53,785 nt of DNA from NCBI GenBank assembly GCA_023388715.1, contig JAEWFT010000040.1, positions 1-53,785 on the forward strand, given 5' to 3'. Origin of the DNA: Pseudomonadota bacterium (GTDB lineage: Bacteria > Pseudomonadota > Gammaproteobacteria > Xanthomonadales > Xanthomonadaceae). The notes beneath the pieces are model-generated. The model saw nothing but the letters and a program-made list of their open reading frames with translations, was not told where the DNA came from and searched no databases. Shown here piece by piece: positions 1 through 9,530 of the stretch (position 1 is the first letter of the stretch; each line of letters opens with the position of its first letter). The translations under genes and the position numbers were made by a program.

Positions 1-445
1 CCCCATAGGCCACCACCCCGGCGCCGACCCCGGCGGCCACCAGGCTGCCGCCACCACGGCCGGCTTCCAGCTTCAGGCCGGCGTCGCGGTAGCGGCGCGT
101 GGCTTGGCGACTGGCCGACACCAGCGCGCTGCGATCATCCAGCGGGCGGTTCTCGTGGCCCTGCGAGTCGACCACGGTCACCGCCTCGATCTGCACCGGT
201 GCGCTGCCCAGGTTCTGCACGCGCAGCAGGTATTCGTCCCAGTCGGCGTTCTTCGCCCATGCGCCGGGGCCATTGCGCACCACCACGAAATCCAGGCGCG
301 CGGACAGCGCGGCGTCCGCGGCCTGCGCCAGCGGCTGCACCGACTCGGGCACCGGGGCCGGCTGCTTGACCAGCTTGGTGCCCCCGCCGCATCCGGCCAG
401 GGCCAGGCTGGCGACCAGCAACGACATGAGCCGGACGGCGTGCAT
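1..445 (-). CDS. Putative lipoprotein, partial (C-terminus beyond window)
   Basis: This reading frame starts at 445 and runs off the left edge, so 148 residues are visible. The N-terminus is a short hydrophobic signal ending in LALAGC, a lipobox with Cys19, so the product should be a lipid-anchored envelope protein. A GAGGGAG ribosome site lies 7 bases upstream of the ATG; Met7 is an alternative start. The mature part has a mixed alpha/beta look (LDFVVVRNG, WDEYLLRVQNLG, VQIEAVTVVDSQG), like an immunoglobulin-type or carrier domain. The visible end turns Gly/Ala rich (RGGGSLVAAGVGAGVVAYG), probably a glycine-zipper membrane segment. It lies about 100 bases downstream of mfd on the same strand. 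I recognise no specific family and assign no function. Confidence 0.72.
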   Translation of the reverse strand, partial: MHAVRLMSLLVASLALAGCGGGTKLVKQPAPVPESVQPLAQAADAALSARLDFVVVRNGPGAWAKNADWDEYLLRVQNLGSAPVQIEAVTVVDSQGHENRPLDDRSALVSASRQATRRYRDAGLKLEAGRGGGSLVAAGVGAGVVAYG

Positions 446-549
446 GGATGTTTCTCCCTCGGCTGTGCGCGGTCCCCACCGCTCGGGCGCAGCGTACGCC
501 TGCGCGGCCCCGAGGGCGAGGGCGGCGGGATTCAGGTTGCTGAGGGCGC

Positions 550-3500
550 TCAGCCGGGCGCCAGCGCCGTCATCAGGCCGCGCACGGCCTGGAAGCGACT
601 GGCGGCGTCCGGCAGCTCGAGGGTGATCCGCAACTTGTCGGGCCCGTCCATCCGGTAATGCTTCGGCTGGCCCTGGATCAGCCGGATCACCGCCATCGGA
701 TCGACGCTGGGCTTCTCGGTGAACTGGATGCGCCCGCCCGCCTCACCCAGCACGAGCTTGCGGATCCCCAGCCGGGTCGCCTGCAGCTTGAGCTCGGCGA
801 TCGCGAACAGATGCTTGGCCGGGTCCGGCAGCAGCCCGAAGCGATCGATCATCTCCACCTGCAGCTCGCGCAGTGATCCGCTGTCGCGGGCGGCGCTGAT
901 GCGCTTGTACAGCGTCAGCCGCGCGTGTGGATCGGGCAGGTAGTCATCGGGAATCAGCGCCGGCAGGTGCAGCTCGACCTCCGCGCCGTGGCGGTCGGCG
1001 TCATCGACGTCCGGCAGCTTGCCGGCCTTGATGGAGGCCACCGCGCGCGCCAGCAGTTCGGTGTACAGGCTGAAGCCGATCTCGGCCATCTGCCCGCTCT
1101 GGTCCTCGCCCAGCAGCTCGCCGGCGCCGCGGATCTCCAGGTCATGGGTGGCCAGGGTGAAACCGGCGCCCAGCTCGTCCATCGAGGCGATCGCCTCCAG
1201 CCGCTTCTGCGCGTCCGCGGTGATGCTGCGCCCGTCCGGCACCAGCAGGTAGGCGTAGGAGCGGTGGTGGGAGCGGCCGACGCGACCGCGCAACTGGTGC
1301 AGCTGGGCCAGGCCGAACTTGTCGGCGCGGTTGATCACGATCGTGTTGGCGTTGGGGATGTCGATGCCGGACTCGATGATGGTCGTGCACAGCAGCACGT
1401 TGAAGCGCTGCTTGTGGAAGTCGAGCATCACCCGCTCGAGCTCACGCTCCGGCATCTGCCCGTGGGCGATGCCGATCCGCGCCTCCGGCACCAGCGCCTC
1501 CAGCTCCTCGTGCATGCGGCCGATGCTCTCGACGTCGTTGTGCAGGAAGTACACCTGGCCGCCGCGCGCCAGCTCGCGCTGGAACGCCTCGCGCAGCAGT
1601 GCATCGTCCCAGGCGTTGACGAAGGTCTGCACCGCGAGGCGGTTGGCCGGCGGGGTGGCGATGATCGACAGGTCCCGCAGCCCGCTCATCGCCATGTTCA
1701 ACGTGCGCGGGATCGGGGTGGCGGTCAGGGTGAGCAGGTGCACGTTGGCCCGCAGCGCCTTCAACGCCTCCTTCTGGCGCACGCCGAAGCGCTGTTCCTC
1801 GTCGACGATGACCAGGCCCAGGTCGGCGAACTTGACGTCCGGCTGCAGCAGGCGATGGGTGCCGACGATCACGTCCAGCTTGCCCTCGGCCAGTTTCTGC
1901 AGCTCGGCCGCGATCTCCTTCTTGCTCCTGAAGCGCGACAGCACCTCCACCCGCAGCGGCCAGTCGGCGAAGCGGTCGCGGAAATTGCGGTAATGCTGCT
2001 CCGCCAGCAGGGTGGTCGGGACCAGCACCGCGACCTGCTTGCCAGCGCTGGCGGCGGCGAAGGCGGCGCGCACCGCGACCTCGGTCTTGCCGAAGCCGAC
2101 GTCGCCGCAGACCACCCGGTCCATCGGTTGCGAGGAGGCCAGGTCGCGGATCACCGCCTCGATCGCGGCATGCTGGTCGGGGGTTTCCTCGAACGGGAAG
2201 GTCGCGGCAAACGGCTCGTACATCGCGCGGTCGACGTCGATCGCAAGGCCCTGTCGCGCATGCCGCCTGGCCTGGATCTCCAGCAGCTCGGCGGCGACGT
2301 CGCGGACCTTGTCGGCCGCCTTCTTCTTCGCCTTGCTCCATTGCTCGCCGCCCAGGTTGTGCAGCGGCGCGGTCTCGGCGGAGGCGCCGGAGTAGCGACT
2401 GATGCGGTCCAGCTGCGCGACCGGCACGTACAGGCGGTCGCCCTTGGCGTATTCGATCTCGAGGAACTCGCCCGGCATCCCGCCCACGTCCATCGCGATC
2501 AGGCCGCGGTAACGGCCCACGCCGTGGTCCTCGTGCACGATCGGCGCGCCCTCGGAAAGCTCGCCGAGGTCGCGGAGGATGGCTTCCGGCTCGCGCCCGG
2601 CGCGCTTGCGGCGGCGTGGCTGGCTGGCGCGGTCGGGGAACAGCTGGCGCTCGGTGAGCACGCAGACCGGGGGGACGTCCAGCGCGAAACCATCGTCGAA
2701 TGGCGCCACCGCGATCGCGAAGCGGGGTGCATCGTCGCTGGCCAGCGCCGGGAAACCGGCGATCACGGTGGGCGACAGGCCCGACGGCTCCAGCACTTCC
2801 AGCAGCGCCTCGCGGCGCCCGGCGGAGTCGGCGGCCAGCAGCACCTTCCCCGGATAGCTGCCGAGGAAATCGCGCAGCGCCTGCGCCGGCGGCTGGTCGC
2901 GGGCCACCAGCGGCAGGTCGGGCGCGGCCTGCACCGGCAACGGGCGGGACTCTGCATGGCGGGGATGCGCCGGGCCGCACACCTCGATGCGCACGCCCCG
3001 GTTCAGCCGCTCGCGCAGCGCGTCGGGGGGCAGCCACAGCTCGTCCGGCGGCAGCAGCGGCCGCTCGACGTCGTGGCGCAACTGTTCATGGCGCTCGCCG
3101 ATCTGCTTCCAGGCATGCTCGGACGCCTCGCCAATGCCATCGCACAGCACCGGCAGCGCGCTTTCGGCGAGGTAGTCGAAGAGGGTCGCGCTCGCATGCG
3201 TTTCGCCGCGGCGTCGCTCGAAGAACAGCGGCAGGTAATACTCGATGCCGGCGGGCGCCAGGCCCGCCTTCAGGTCCTGCACCAGCGGGCTGCGGCGCAG
3301 GTCGATGTCGAAGCGGTCGCGGATGGCATCCAGCGCGCGCTGCACCGGCACCGCGTCCAGCGGCACCTCGCGGCCGGGCAGCAGTTCGATAGCGTCCACC
3401 TTGTCGAGCGAGCGCTGGCTCTCCGGGTCGAACAGCCGGATCGAATCGACCTCGTCGTCCAGCAGTTCGATCCGGAACGGCGCGTCGCTGCCCATCGGAT

Positions 3501-4038
3501 AGACATCCAGCAGCCCGCCGCGCACCGCGAAATCGCCGGGATCCTGCACCTGCGGCACGTGCCGGTAGCCGGCGGACTCCAGGCGGCGCTTCTCGCCGTC
3601 CATGTCCAGCCGCGCGCCAATGCGGATGTCGAAGCGGTTGCCGAGCACGTGGCCCAGCGGCGCCAGGCGCTGCATCAGGGTGGCCACCGCCACCACGACC
3701 ACGCCGCGCTTCAGGTCCGGCAGCCGCGCAAGGGTGGCCAGGCGCTGGCTGACGATGTCCGGATGCGGGCTGAAGCGGTCGTAGGGCAGTGTTTCCCAGT
3801 CGGGGAGACCCAGCACCGGCAGTTCGCCCTGCTGGCCCTGCAGCACCCGCAGGTCGGCTTCCAGCTGGTGCGCGGCATGGTTGTCGCGGGCGACCAGCAG
3901 GATCGGGCCATCATGGCACCGTGCGGCGGCCGCGACCGCACAGGCGAGGGCGGTGCCTGAACCGGGAGCGCGCCAGAACGCGCGGGCCTGGCCGCTGCGG
4001 GGAAGGGGGACGTCGAACGACAGCGTGTCTGTGGGCAT
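550..4038 (-). CDS. mfd: Transcription-repair coupling factor Mfd
   Basis: Mfd is an ATP-dependent DNA translocase that removes RNA polymerase stalled at lesions and recruits UvrA for nucleotide excision repair. The 1162-residue product has the usual family length. The N-terminal UvrB-like module covers roughly residues 20-350. The RNA-polymerase-interacting domain lies around 490-560 (GELSEGAPIVHEDHGVGRY). The RecG-like translocase has Walker A GDVGFGKT at 645-652, the DEEQ Walker B at 746-749, and the TRG-type motif ATPIPRTLNMAMSGLRDLS. The C-terminal TRCF domain is complete. The ATG at 4038 matches the family N-terminus. It is transcribed alone or with the downstream lipoprotein gene. A very long open frame lies antisense to it; I regard that as a high-GC shadow. 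Confidence 0.98.
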   Translation of the reverse strand: MPTDTLSFDVPLPRSGQARAFWRAPGSGTALACAVAAAARCHDGPILLVARDNHAAHQLEADLRVLQGQQGELPVLGLPDWETLPYDRFSPHPDIVSQRLATLARLPDLKRGVVVVAVATLMQRLAPLGHVLGNRFDIRIGARLDMDGEKRRLESAGYRHVPQVQDPGDFAVRGGLLDVYPMGSDAPFRIELLDDEVDSIRLFDPESQRSLDKVDAIELLPGREVPLDAVPVQRALDAIRDRFDIDLRRSPLVQDLKAGLAPAGIEYYLPLFFERRRGETHASATLFDYLAESALPVLCDGIGEASEHAWKQIGERHEQLRHDVERPLLPPDELWLPPDALRERLNRGVRIEVCGPAHPRHAESRPLPVQAAPDLPLVARDQPPAQALRDFLGSYPGKVLLAADSAGRREALLEVLEPSGLSPTVIAGFPALASDDAPRFAIAVAPFDDGFALDVPPVCVLTERQLFPDRASQPRRRKRAGREPEAILRDLGELSEGAPIVHEDHGVGRYRGLIAMDVGGMPGEFLEIEYAKGDRLYVPVAQLDRISRYSGASAETAPLHNLGGEQWSKAKKKAADKVRDVAAELLEIQARRHARQGLAIDVDRAMYEPFAATFPFEETPDQHAAIEAVIRDLASSQPMDRVVCGDVGFGKTEVAVRAAFAAASAGKQVAVLVPTTLLAEQHYRNFRDRFADWPLRVEVLSRFRSKKEIAAELQKLAEGKLDVIVGTHRLLQPDVKFADLGLVIVDEEQRFGVRQKEALKALRANVHLLTLTATPIPRTLNMAMSGLRDLSIIATPPANRLAVQTFVNAWDDALLREAFQRELARGGQVYFLHNDVESIGRMHEELEALVPEARIGIAHGQMPERELERVMLDFHKQRFNVLLCTTIIESGIDIPNANTIVINRADKFGLAQLHQLRGRVGRSHHRSYAYLLVPDGRSITADAQKRLEAIASMDELGAGFTLATHDLEIRGAGELLGEDQSGQMAEIGFSLYTELLARAVASIKAGKLPDVDDADRHGAEVELHLPALIPDDYLPDPHARLTLYKRISAARDSGSLRELQVEMIDRFGLLPDPAKHLFAIAELKLQATRLGIRKLVLGEAGGRIQFTEKPSVDPMAVIRLIQGQPKHYRMDGPDKLRITLELPDAASRFQAVRGLMTALAPG

Positions 4039-4119
4039 CGGAAAAAAGACTGGCGGTGCCGGGGCAGGGCGCCGGCACGCGGGATCAACGGATCGGGATG
4101 CGGATTCTACCGGTGGCGG

Positions 4120-4689
4120 TCAGGCCGCCGCGGCGCGCGCCTTGGCTGGCGGAAGGTCGAGTACCACCCGGATCATGCCCGGGGTGTCGGTGGCTTCGCG
4201 GCGGAACCCCAGCGATTTCGCCAGCTGCTGCATCGGCAGGTTGCTCTCCAGCACGTCGCCATAGATGCGCTGCACCTTGCGCCCCTTGGCCCAGCGCACC
4301 AGCCGCCGCATGAGGTGGCGCCCCAGGCCCATGCCGTTGATGTAGTGGCTGACCAGGATCGCGAACTCGGCGTCGCTGCGGTTGTCGTCGATCGCGATCC
4401 GCGCCACGGCCCCGACCAGCGCCTCGCCCGGCGGTAACGGCTCGGCCGCCACCAGCGCGAACTCGCTGCGCGGATCCGGCCGGGTCAGGCGGTCTGCTTG
4501 GGATTCGCCGAGTTCCTTCATCGGGTGCAGGAAGCGCTGGCGGATCTCGTTGGGCTCAAGCAGCGAGAAGCCTGCCCGGATCGGACCCGCGTCTTCCGGG
4601 CGGACCGGACGGATCAGGAGCTCGCGACCATTGGCGAGGGTGAGTTTCTCGTGCCACGGGGGCATCCGGTTGCGCGCGGCCATGGCCAC
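4120..4689 (-). CDS. GNAT family N-acetyltransferase
   Basis: This 189-residue protein is a stand-alone Gcn5-related acetyltransferase. It transfers an acetyl group from acetyl-CoA to an amine that cannot be identified here. The acetyl-CoA loop is visible as HYINGMGLGRHLMRRLVRWA (about residues 116-135), followed by the C-terminal strand/helix LAKSLGFRRE. The N-terminus (LTLANGRELLIRPVRPEDA) and the FLHPMKEL stretch resemble the GNAT module at the end of Pat/YfiQ protein-lysine acetyltransferases, but the large NDP-forming acyl-CoA synthetase part is absent. It sits between mfd and a DUF808 gene on the same strand, 41 bases after the latter. The family call is sure; a protein substrate is only an inference. 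Confidence 0.88.
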   Translation of the reverse strand: MAMAARNRMPPWHEKLTLANGRELLIRPVRPEDAGPIRAGFSLLEPNEIRQRFLHPMKELGESQADRLTRPDPRSEFALVAAEPLPPGEALVGAVARIAIDDNRSDAEFAILVSHYINGMGLGRHLMRRLVRWAKGRKVQRIYGDVLESNLPMQQLAKSLGFRREATDTPGMIRVVLDLPPAKARAAAA

Positions 4690-4730
4690 ATGATCGCCGC
4701 CGGAAGGTTAAAGAAATGAGTGCACCGGCA

Positions 4731-5663
<933 letters not shown>

Positions 5664-5701
5664 GGCGGTGCCGATGCGGGGGGACGCGGGATTCTGGCAT
5701 G

Positions 5702-5722
5702 CACCCGCCGCTGCGGCGGGTG
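5702..5722 (-). terminator. Hairpin after rlmJ
   Basis: A perfect 9-bp stem (CACCCGCCG/CGGCGGGTG) with a 3-base loop lies just past the rlmJ stop. No T tract follows, so it may be a weak terminator or an RNA-stabilising hairpin. Confidence 0.35.
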
Positions 5723-5729
5723 AACGCGC

Positions 5730-6587
5730 TCAGGCCGGTCGGCGCAACCACGCAACGCTGGCATCGCTGCCGGCCTCGCCGAGGCTGGAGGCCAGCGCCG
5801 CGAGGGCGGGGCGCATCGCCTGGTCGAACCGCCACGGCGCATTGAGCACCAGCATGCCGCTGCCGTTCATCCGCAGCGGCGAGTCGTCGGGACGCACCAG
5901 CAGCTCCAGCACCAGCGCGGACTTGGCCTCGAGCGCCTGCGCGCGCCGATGGAAGGCCTGCAGCGCGCGCCGCTGCTTGATCGGGTACCACAGCGCGATC
6001 ATGCCCTGCGGCCAGCGTGCAAGCGCCTCGCGGATCGCCGGCAGGGCGGCGTCGAACTCATCGAGCTGGGCCTCGTAGGGCGGATCGATGTGAACCAGGC
6101 CGCGGGCAAAGCGGACCTCCCCGTGGCGCGGCGGCAACAGGGCGCGGATCGCGGCGTAGCCGTCGCGCTGGAGCACGGTCACGCGCGGATCGCCGGCAAG
6201 GTTGGCCGCCAGCGCGGCGGATTCCTCGGGCAGCAGTTCGCAGGCCGCAATCCGGTCCTGCGCGCGCAGCGCATGCGCCAGCAGCCACGGCGAACCGGGA
6301 TACGCATGCGCCCCATGCTGTTGCCGGCAGGCGCGCACGGCCGCCAGGTAACGCTGGATCGCGGGGTCGCGCGGCGCTTCGGCCTGCAGCCGGGCGATGC
6401 CGTCCTGCGCCTCGCCGGTCTTGCGCGCGGACTCGCCGTCCAGCCGGTACAGGCCGCGCCCGGCGTGGGTGTCCAGCGCGAAGCAGGCGGCGGGCTTACT
6501 GGTGAGCGCATCGCACAGCGCCAGCAGCACGACATGCTTGAGGACGTCCGCGTGGTTGCCGGCATGGAAGGCGTGGCGGTAGTTCAT
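5730..6587 (-). CDS. rlmJ: 23S rRNA (adenine(2030)-N6)-methyltransferase RlmJ
   Basis: RlmJ methylates the N6 of A2030 in 23S rRNA using S-adenosylmethionine. The 285-residue product has the family's invariant N-terminus MNYRHAFHAGNHADVLKH, the SAM-binding segment ALDTHAGRGLYRLD (38-51) and the N6-adenine catalytic motif DPPY at 168-171. The open frame extends far upstream, but the ATG at 6587 reproduces the family start exactly and the longer N-terminus is antisense to creB/creC, so I reject it. The gene is divergent from creB with 78 bases between the starts. Confidence 0.96.
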   Translation of the reverse strand: MNYRHAFHAGNHADVLKHVVLLALCDALTSKPAACFALDTHAGRGLYRLDGESARKTGEAQDGIARLQAEAPRDPAIQRYLAAVRACRQQHGAHAYPGSPWLLAHALRAQDRIAACELLPEESAALAANLAGDPRVTVLQRDGYAAIRALLPPRHGEVRFARGLVHIDPPYEAQLDEFDAALPAIREALARWPQGMIALWYPIKQRRALQAFHRRAQALEAKSALVLELLVRPDDSPLRMNGSGMLVLNAPWRFDQAMRPALAALASSLGEAGSDASVAWLRRPA

Positions 6588-6665
6588 CGCCGCGATTGTG
6601 GCAGATGCCCCGGGCTTCACACTGGCCACGCAGACCGGCGCCGGCGCTGGGCTAGGATGCCGGCC

Positions 6666-7334
6666 ATGCCCACCGTCCTGCTTGCCGAAGACGAAGCCGC
6701 GATCGCCGAGACCGTCCTCTACGCGCTGCGTGCGGACGGCTACGAGGCCGAGCACGTCCTGCTGGGCGGCAGCGTGCTGCCACGGCTGCGGCGCGGCGGC
6801 GTGGATCTGGTGATCCTCGACGTGGGCTTGCCGGACCGCAGCGGCTTCGAGGTCTGCCGGGAGCTGCGCGAGGCCAGCGCGGTGCCGGTGATCTTCCTGA
6901 CCGCGCGCAACGACGAGATCGACCGCGTGCTCGGCCTGGAGCTGGGCGCCGACGACTACGTCGCCAAGCCGTTTTCCCCCCGCGAGCTGGTGGCCCGCGT
7001 GCGCGCCCGCCTGCGCCGCCACGAAGGTGGCGACGCGCAGCGCAAGGGGCGGTTCGAAGTCGATGCGGGCGCACACCGCATCCGCTACGGCGGCCACTGG
7101 CTCGACCTGACCCGCTACGAGCATGCGCTGCTGGTCGAGTTGCTGCGGCGCCCCGGGGCGATCCTCAGCCGCGCGCAGTTGCTCGACCGCGCCTGGCCGG
7201 ACGCGCTGGACAGCGGCGAGCGCACCGTCGACACCCACGTCAAGACGCTGCGGGCGAAGTTGCGCGCGCTGGACCCCGCGCGCGACCCGATCCAGACCCA
7301 CCGCGGGCTCGGCTATTCGGTCGACGTGGACTGA
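6666..7334 (+). CDS. creB: Two-component response regulator CreB (OmpR family)
   Basis: This 222-residue regulator has a receiver domain (1-120) with the phosphoacceptor Asp52 in LVILDVGLPD, the acidic pocket Glu8-Asp9 and the conserved Lys in YVAKPF, followed by a winged-helix DNA-binding domain (about 130-222, RTVDTHVKTLRAKL). It lies 24 bases before a kinase that strongly resembles CreC, which identifies it as CreB. CreB of enterics and pseudomonads binds TTCAC direct repeats; a single TTCAC lies about 50 bases upstream, which is not enough to claim a site. The ATG at 6666 gives the standard N-terminus MPTVLLAEDEAAIAE. Confidence 0.92.
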   Translation: MPTVLLAEDEAAIAETVLYALRADGYEAEHVLLGGSVLPRLRRGGVDLVILDVGLPDRSGFEVCRELREASAVPVIFLTARNDEIDRVLGLELGADDYVAKPFSPRELVARVRARLRRHEGGDAQRKGRFEVDAGAHRIRYGGHWLDLTRYEHALLVELLRRPGAILSRAQLLDRAWPDALDSGERTVDTHVKTLRAKLRALDPARDPIQTHRGLGYSVDVD

Positions 7335-7358
7335 GCGGCCCGGCATGCGCACGCCTCC

Positions 7359-8792
7359 ATGAAGATCGGCCTGCGCGTGCTGCTCGGGTATTTCCTGATC
7401 GTGGCGCTGGCCGCGCTGCTGCTGGGAAACGTGTTCGTGCAGCAGGTGAAGCCGGGCGTGCGGCAGGCGATGGAGGACACCCTGGCGGATACCGCCAACG
7501 TGCTGGCGGAGGTGGCCACCGACGACCTGCTCGCGGGTCGCATCGGCGACGGCCAGTTCGCCGCCCGCGTGCGGGCGATGACCCGGCGCGACCTGGCCGC
7601 CGAGATCTGGGGCAACGACAAGCGCAAGGCCAGCTACCGGGTGACGGTGACCGATGCGCGCGGCATCGTGCGCTTCGACTCGGCGGGCAAGGAGCTGGGT
7701 CGCGACAACTCGCGCTGGAACGACGTGCACCGCACCCTGCGCGGGCAATACGGCGCGCGCAGCACCCTAGACGATCCCGAAGACGAGATGAGCTCGGTGA
7801 TGTACGTGGCCGCGCCCATCCATGACCCGCAGGGACGCATCGCGGGGGTGCTCACCGTGTCCAAGCCCAACCGCGTCATCCAGCCCTTCATCGAGCGCAG
7901 CCAGCAGGTGATCCTGCGCTGGGGCGCGGTGCTGCTGGGCAGCGCGCTGCTGGTCGGGGTGCTGGTGGCGTGGTGGCTGTCGCGGCAACTGGACGCACTT
8001 CGGCGCTACGCGGACGCGGTCGCCGGCGGACAGCGCGCGAGCCTGCCGGCCAACGCCGCGGGCGAGTTCGCCGACCTGGGCCGCGCGCTGGAAAGCATGC
8101 GCCGGCAGCTGGACGGCAAGCAGTACGTCGAGCGCTATGTGCACAGCCTCACCCACGAGCTCAAAAGCCCGCTCGCGGCGATCCGCGGCGCCGCCGAGCT
8201 GCTCGAAGCTCCGCTGCCCGATGCGGACCGCACCCGCTTTGCCGCCAGCATCGGCAACCAGAGTCGGCGGATGGCGACCATGGTGGACCGGCTGCTGGCG
8301 CTGGCAGAAGTGGAGCATCGCCAGCGCATCGAGGCGCCGGAGCAGGTCGATGCCACGGCATTGGCGCGCGACGCCGTGGAAGACGCCGCTAACCACGCCG
8401 CCGAGCGCGGAGTGAGGGTGGCGGTGGAGGCAGGGCAGGCGCTGCCGGCGCTGCGCGGCGATGCCTTCCTGCTGCGGCGGATGCTGGCCAACCTGCTCGA
8501 CAACGCGATCGATTTCTCACCGCCCGGCGGTGTCGTGGAACTGTGCCTCCAGCAGCAGGCGGGCGCGCTGCACATCCGCGTGCTCGACCGTGGCCCCGGG
8601 ATCCCCGATTACGCCCTGGAGCGGGTGTTCGAGCGCTTCTATTCGCTGCCGCGGCCCGACGGCCGCGCGCGCAGCAGTGGCCTGGGCCTGAACTTCGTCG
8701 CCGAGATCGCCAAGCTGCATGGCGGCCAGGTGGCGCTGGCCAATCGCGAAGGGGGCGGCGCGGTCGCCCACGTGATCCTGCCCGCTGCCTGA
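7359..8792 (+). CDS. creC: Sensor histidine kinase CreC
   Basis: CreC is the inner-membrane kinase partner of CreB. The 477-residue product opens with MKIGLRVLLGYFLIVALAAL, very close to E. coli CreC, including the VKPGVRQAMEDTLADTAN segment. Transmembrane helices lie near residues 8-28 and 186-207 and enclose a periplasmic sensor domain. A HAMP linker follows, then the phosphorylated His266 in SLTHELKSPL and the HATPase domain with N, G1 and G2 motifs (NLLDNAIDFSP, DRGPGIPDYA, SSGLGLNFV). Its ATG lies 24 bases after creB, so the two form an operon. The usual third gene, creD, is not present downstream. Confidence 0.93.
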   Translation: MKIGLRVLLGYFLIVALAALLLGNVFVQQVKPGVRQAMEDTLADTANVLAEVATDDLLAGRIGDGQFAARVRAMTRRDLAAEIWGNDKRKASYRVTVTDARGIVRFDSAGKELGRDNSRWNDVHRTLRGQYGARSTLDDPEDEMSSVMYVAAPIHDPQGRIAGVLTVSKPNRVIQPFIERSQQVILRWGAVLLGSALLVGVLVAWWLSRQLDALRRYADAVAGGQRASLPANAAGEFADLGRALESMRRQLDGKQYVERYVHSLTHELKSPLAAIRGAAELLEAPLPDADRTRFAASIGNQSRRMATMVDRLLALAEVEHRQRIEAPEQVDATALARDAVEDAANHAAERGVRVAVEAGQALPALRGDAFLLRRMLANLLDNAIDFSPPGGVVELCLQQQAGALHIRVLDRGPGIPDYALERVFERFYSLPRPDGRARSSGLGLNFVAEIAKLHGGQVALANREGGGAVAHVILPAA

Positions 8793-8918
8793 CGCCTCAC
8801 CGCTGCTTCATCACCAGCCCCGCGCCTCCTCACCGGAGTCGTGGACCATCACTTCGGCAGTGGACGGAAATTCAAGGTGCAACAGGGCTGCGCGCGCATG
8901 ATCGCTAGAATCGTGGGG

Positions 8919-9530
8919 ATGGAGACCGCCGGATCACTGGTGCTGCAGACGCTGGTCGGCGACGCGGTGCGCCCTGTGCTGGAGGCCGTGGCCGGGCTGC
9001 GGATGGAGGTCTTCCGCGACTGGCCCTACCTGTACGAGGGCGAGGCCGCCTACGAACGCGAGTACCTCGCGGCATACGCCGCGTCGTCCGGCAGCGTGCT
9101 GGTGCTGGCCCGGGACGGCGACGCCGTGGTCGGCGCCAGTACCGGGATCCCGCTCGCGCAGGAGGCGCCCGCGTTCCAGGCGCCGTTCCTCGAGCGCGGC
9201 ATCGCCCCGGCACGGGTGTTCTATTGCGGGGAATCGGTGCTGCTGCCGGCATACCGCGGGCGCGGCGTCGGCCATGCGTTCTTCGATGCCCGAGAGGCGC
9301 ACGCGCGGCGCATCGGCGGTTTCGACTGGATCGCCTTCGCCGCCGTCGACCGTCCGCAGGACGACCCGCGCACGCCGCCTGGCCATCGCGGCAACGAGGC
9401 GTTCTGGCACAAGCGCGGCTACGTGAGGCAGGCGGACATGACCATGCGGCTGCGATGGAACGAGGTCGGCGTCGGTGAGCGCGAGCATGCCCTGACGTTC
9501 TGGCTGCGCTCGCTGGGGGAGGCCGGATGA
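8919..9530 (+). CDS. GNAT family N-acetyltransferase paired with nitrilase
   Basis: This protein of about 203 residues is a GNAT acetyltransferase. The acetyl-CoA loop appears as SVLLPAYRGRGVGHAFFDAR, and the C-terminal half carries the conserved FWHKRGYVRQADMTMRLRW. I start it at the ATG at 8919 (METAGSLVLQTL) because residues encoded upstream look random; in-frame starts at 8841 and 8898 are possible. Its stop overlaps the start of the carbon-nitrogen hydrolase by four bases (ATGA), so the two are translationally coupled. In other bacteria (Bacillus YhcX type) a GNAT and this hydrolase are fused in one polypeptide, which suggests joint action. The substrate is unknown. Confidence 0.87.
   Translation: METAGSLVLQTLVGDAVRPVLEAVAGLRMEVFRDWPYLYEGEAAYEREYLAAYAASSGSVLVLARDGDAVVGASTGIPLAQEAPAFQAPFLERGIAPARVFYCGESVLLPAYRGRGVGHAFFDAREAHARRIGGFDWIAFAAVDRPQDDPRTPPGHRGNEAFWHKRGYVRQADMTMRLRWNEVGVGEREHALTFWLRSLGEAG

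Noticed and set aside
925..3960. 1011-codon open frame on the plus strand opposite mfd
   Set aside because: It is compositionally extreme (Val, Gln, Arg, His, Asp rich) with no family signature, and lies wholly antisense to mfd. It is a product of third-position GC bias.
5730..7748. 672-codon version of rlmJ
   Set aside because: The extra N-terminus is antisense to creB/creC, and the family start at 6587 is unambiguous.
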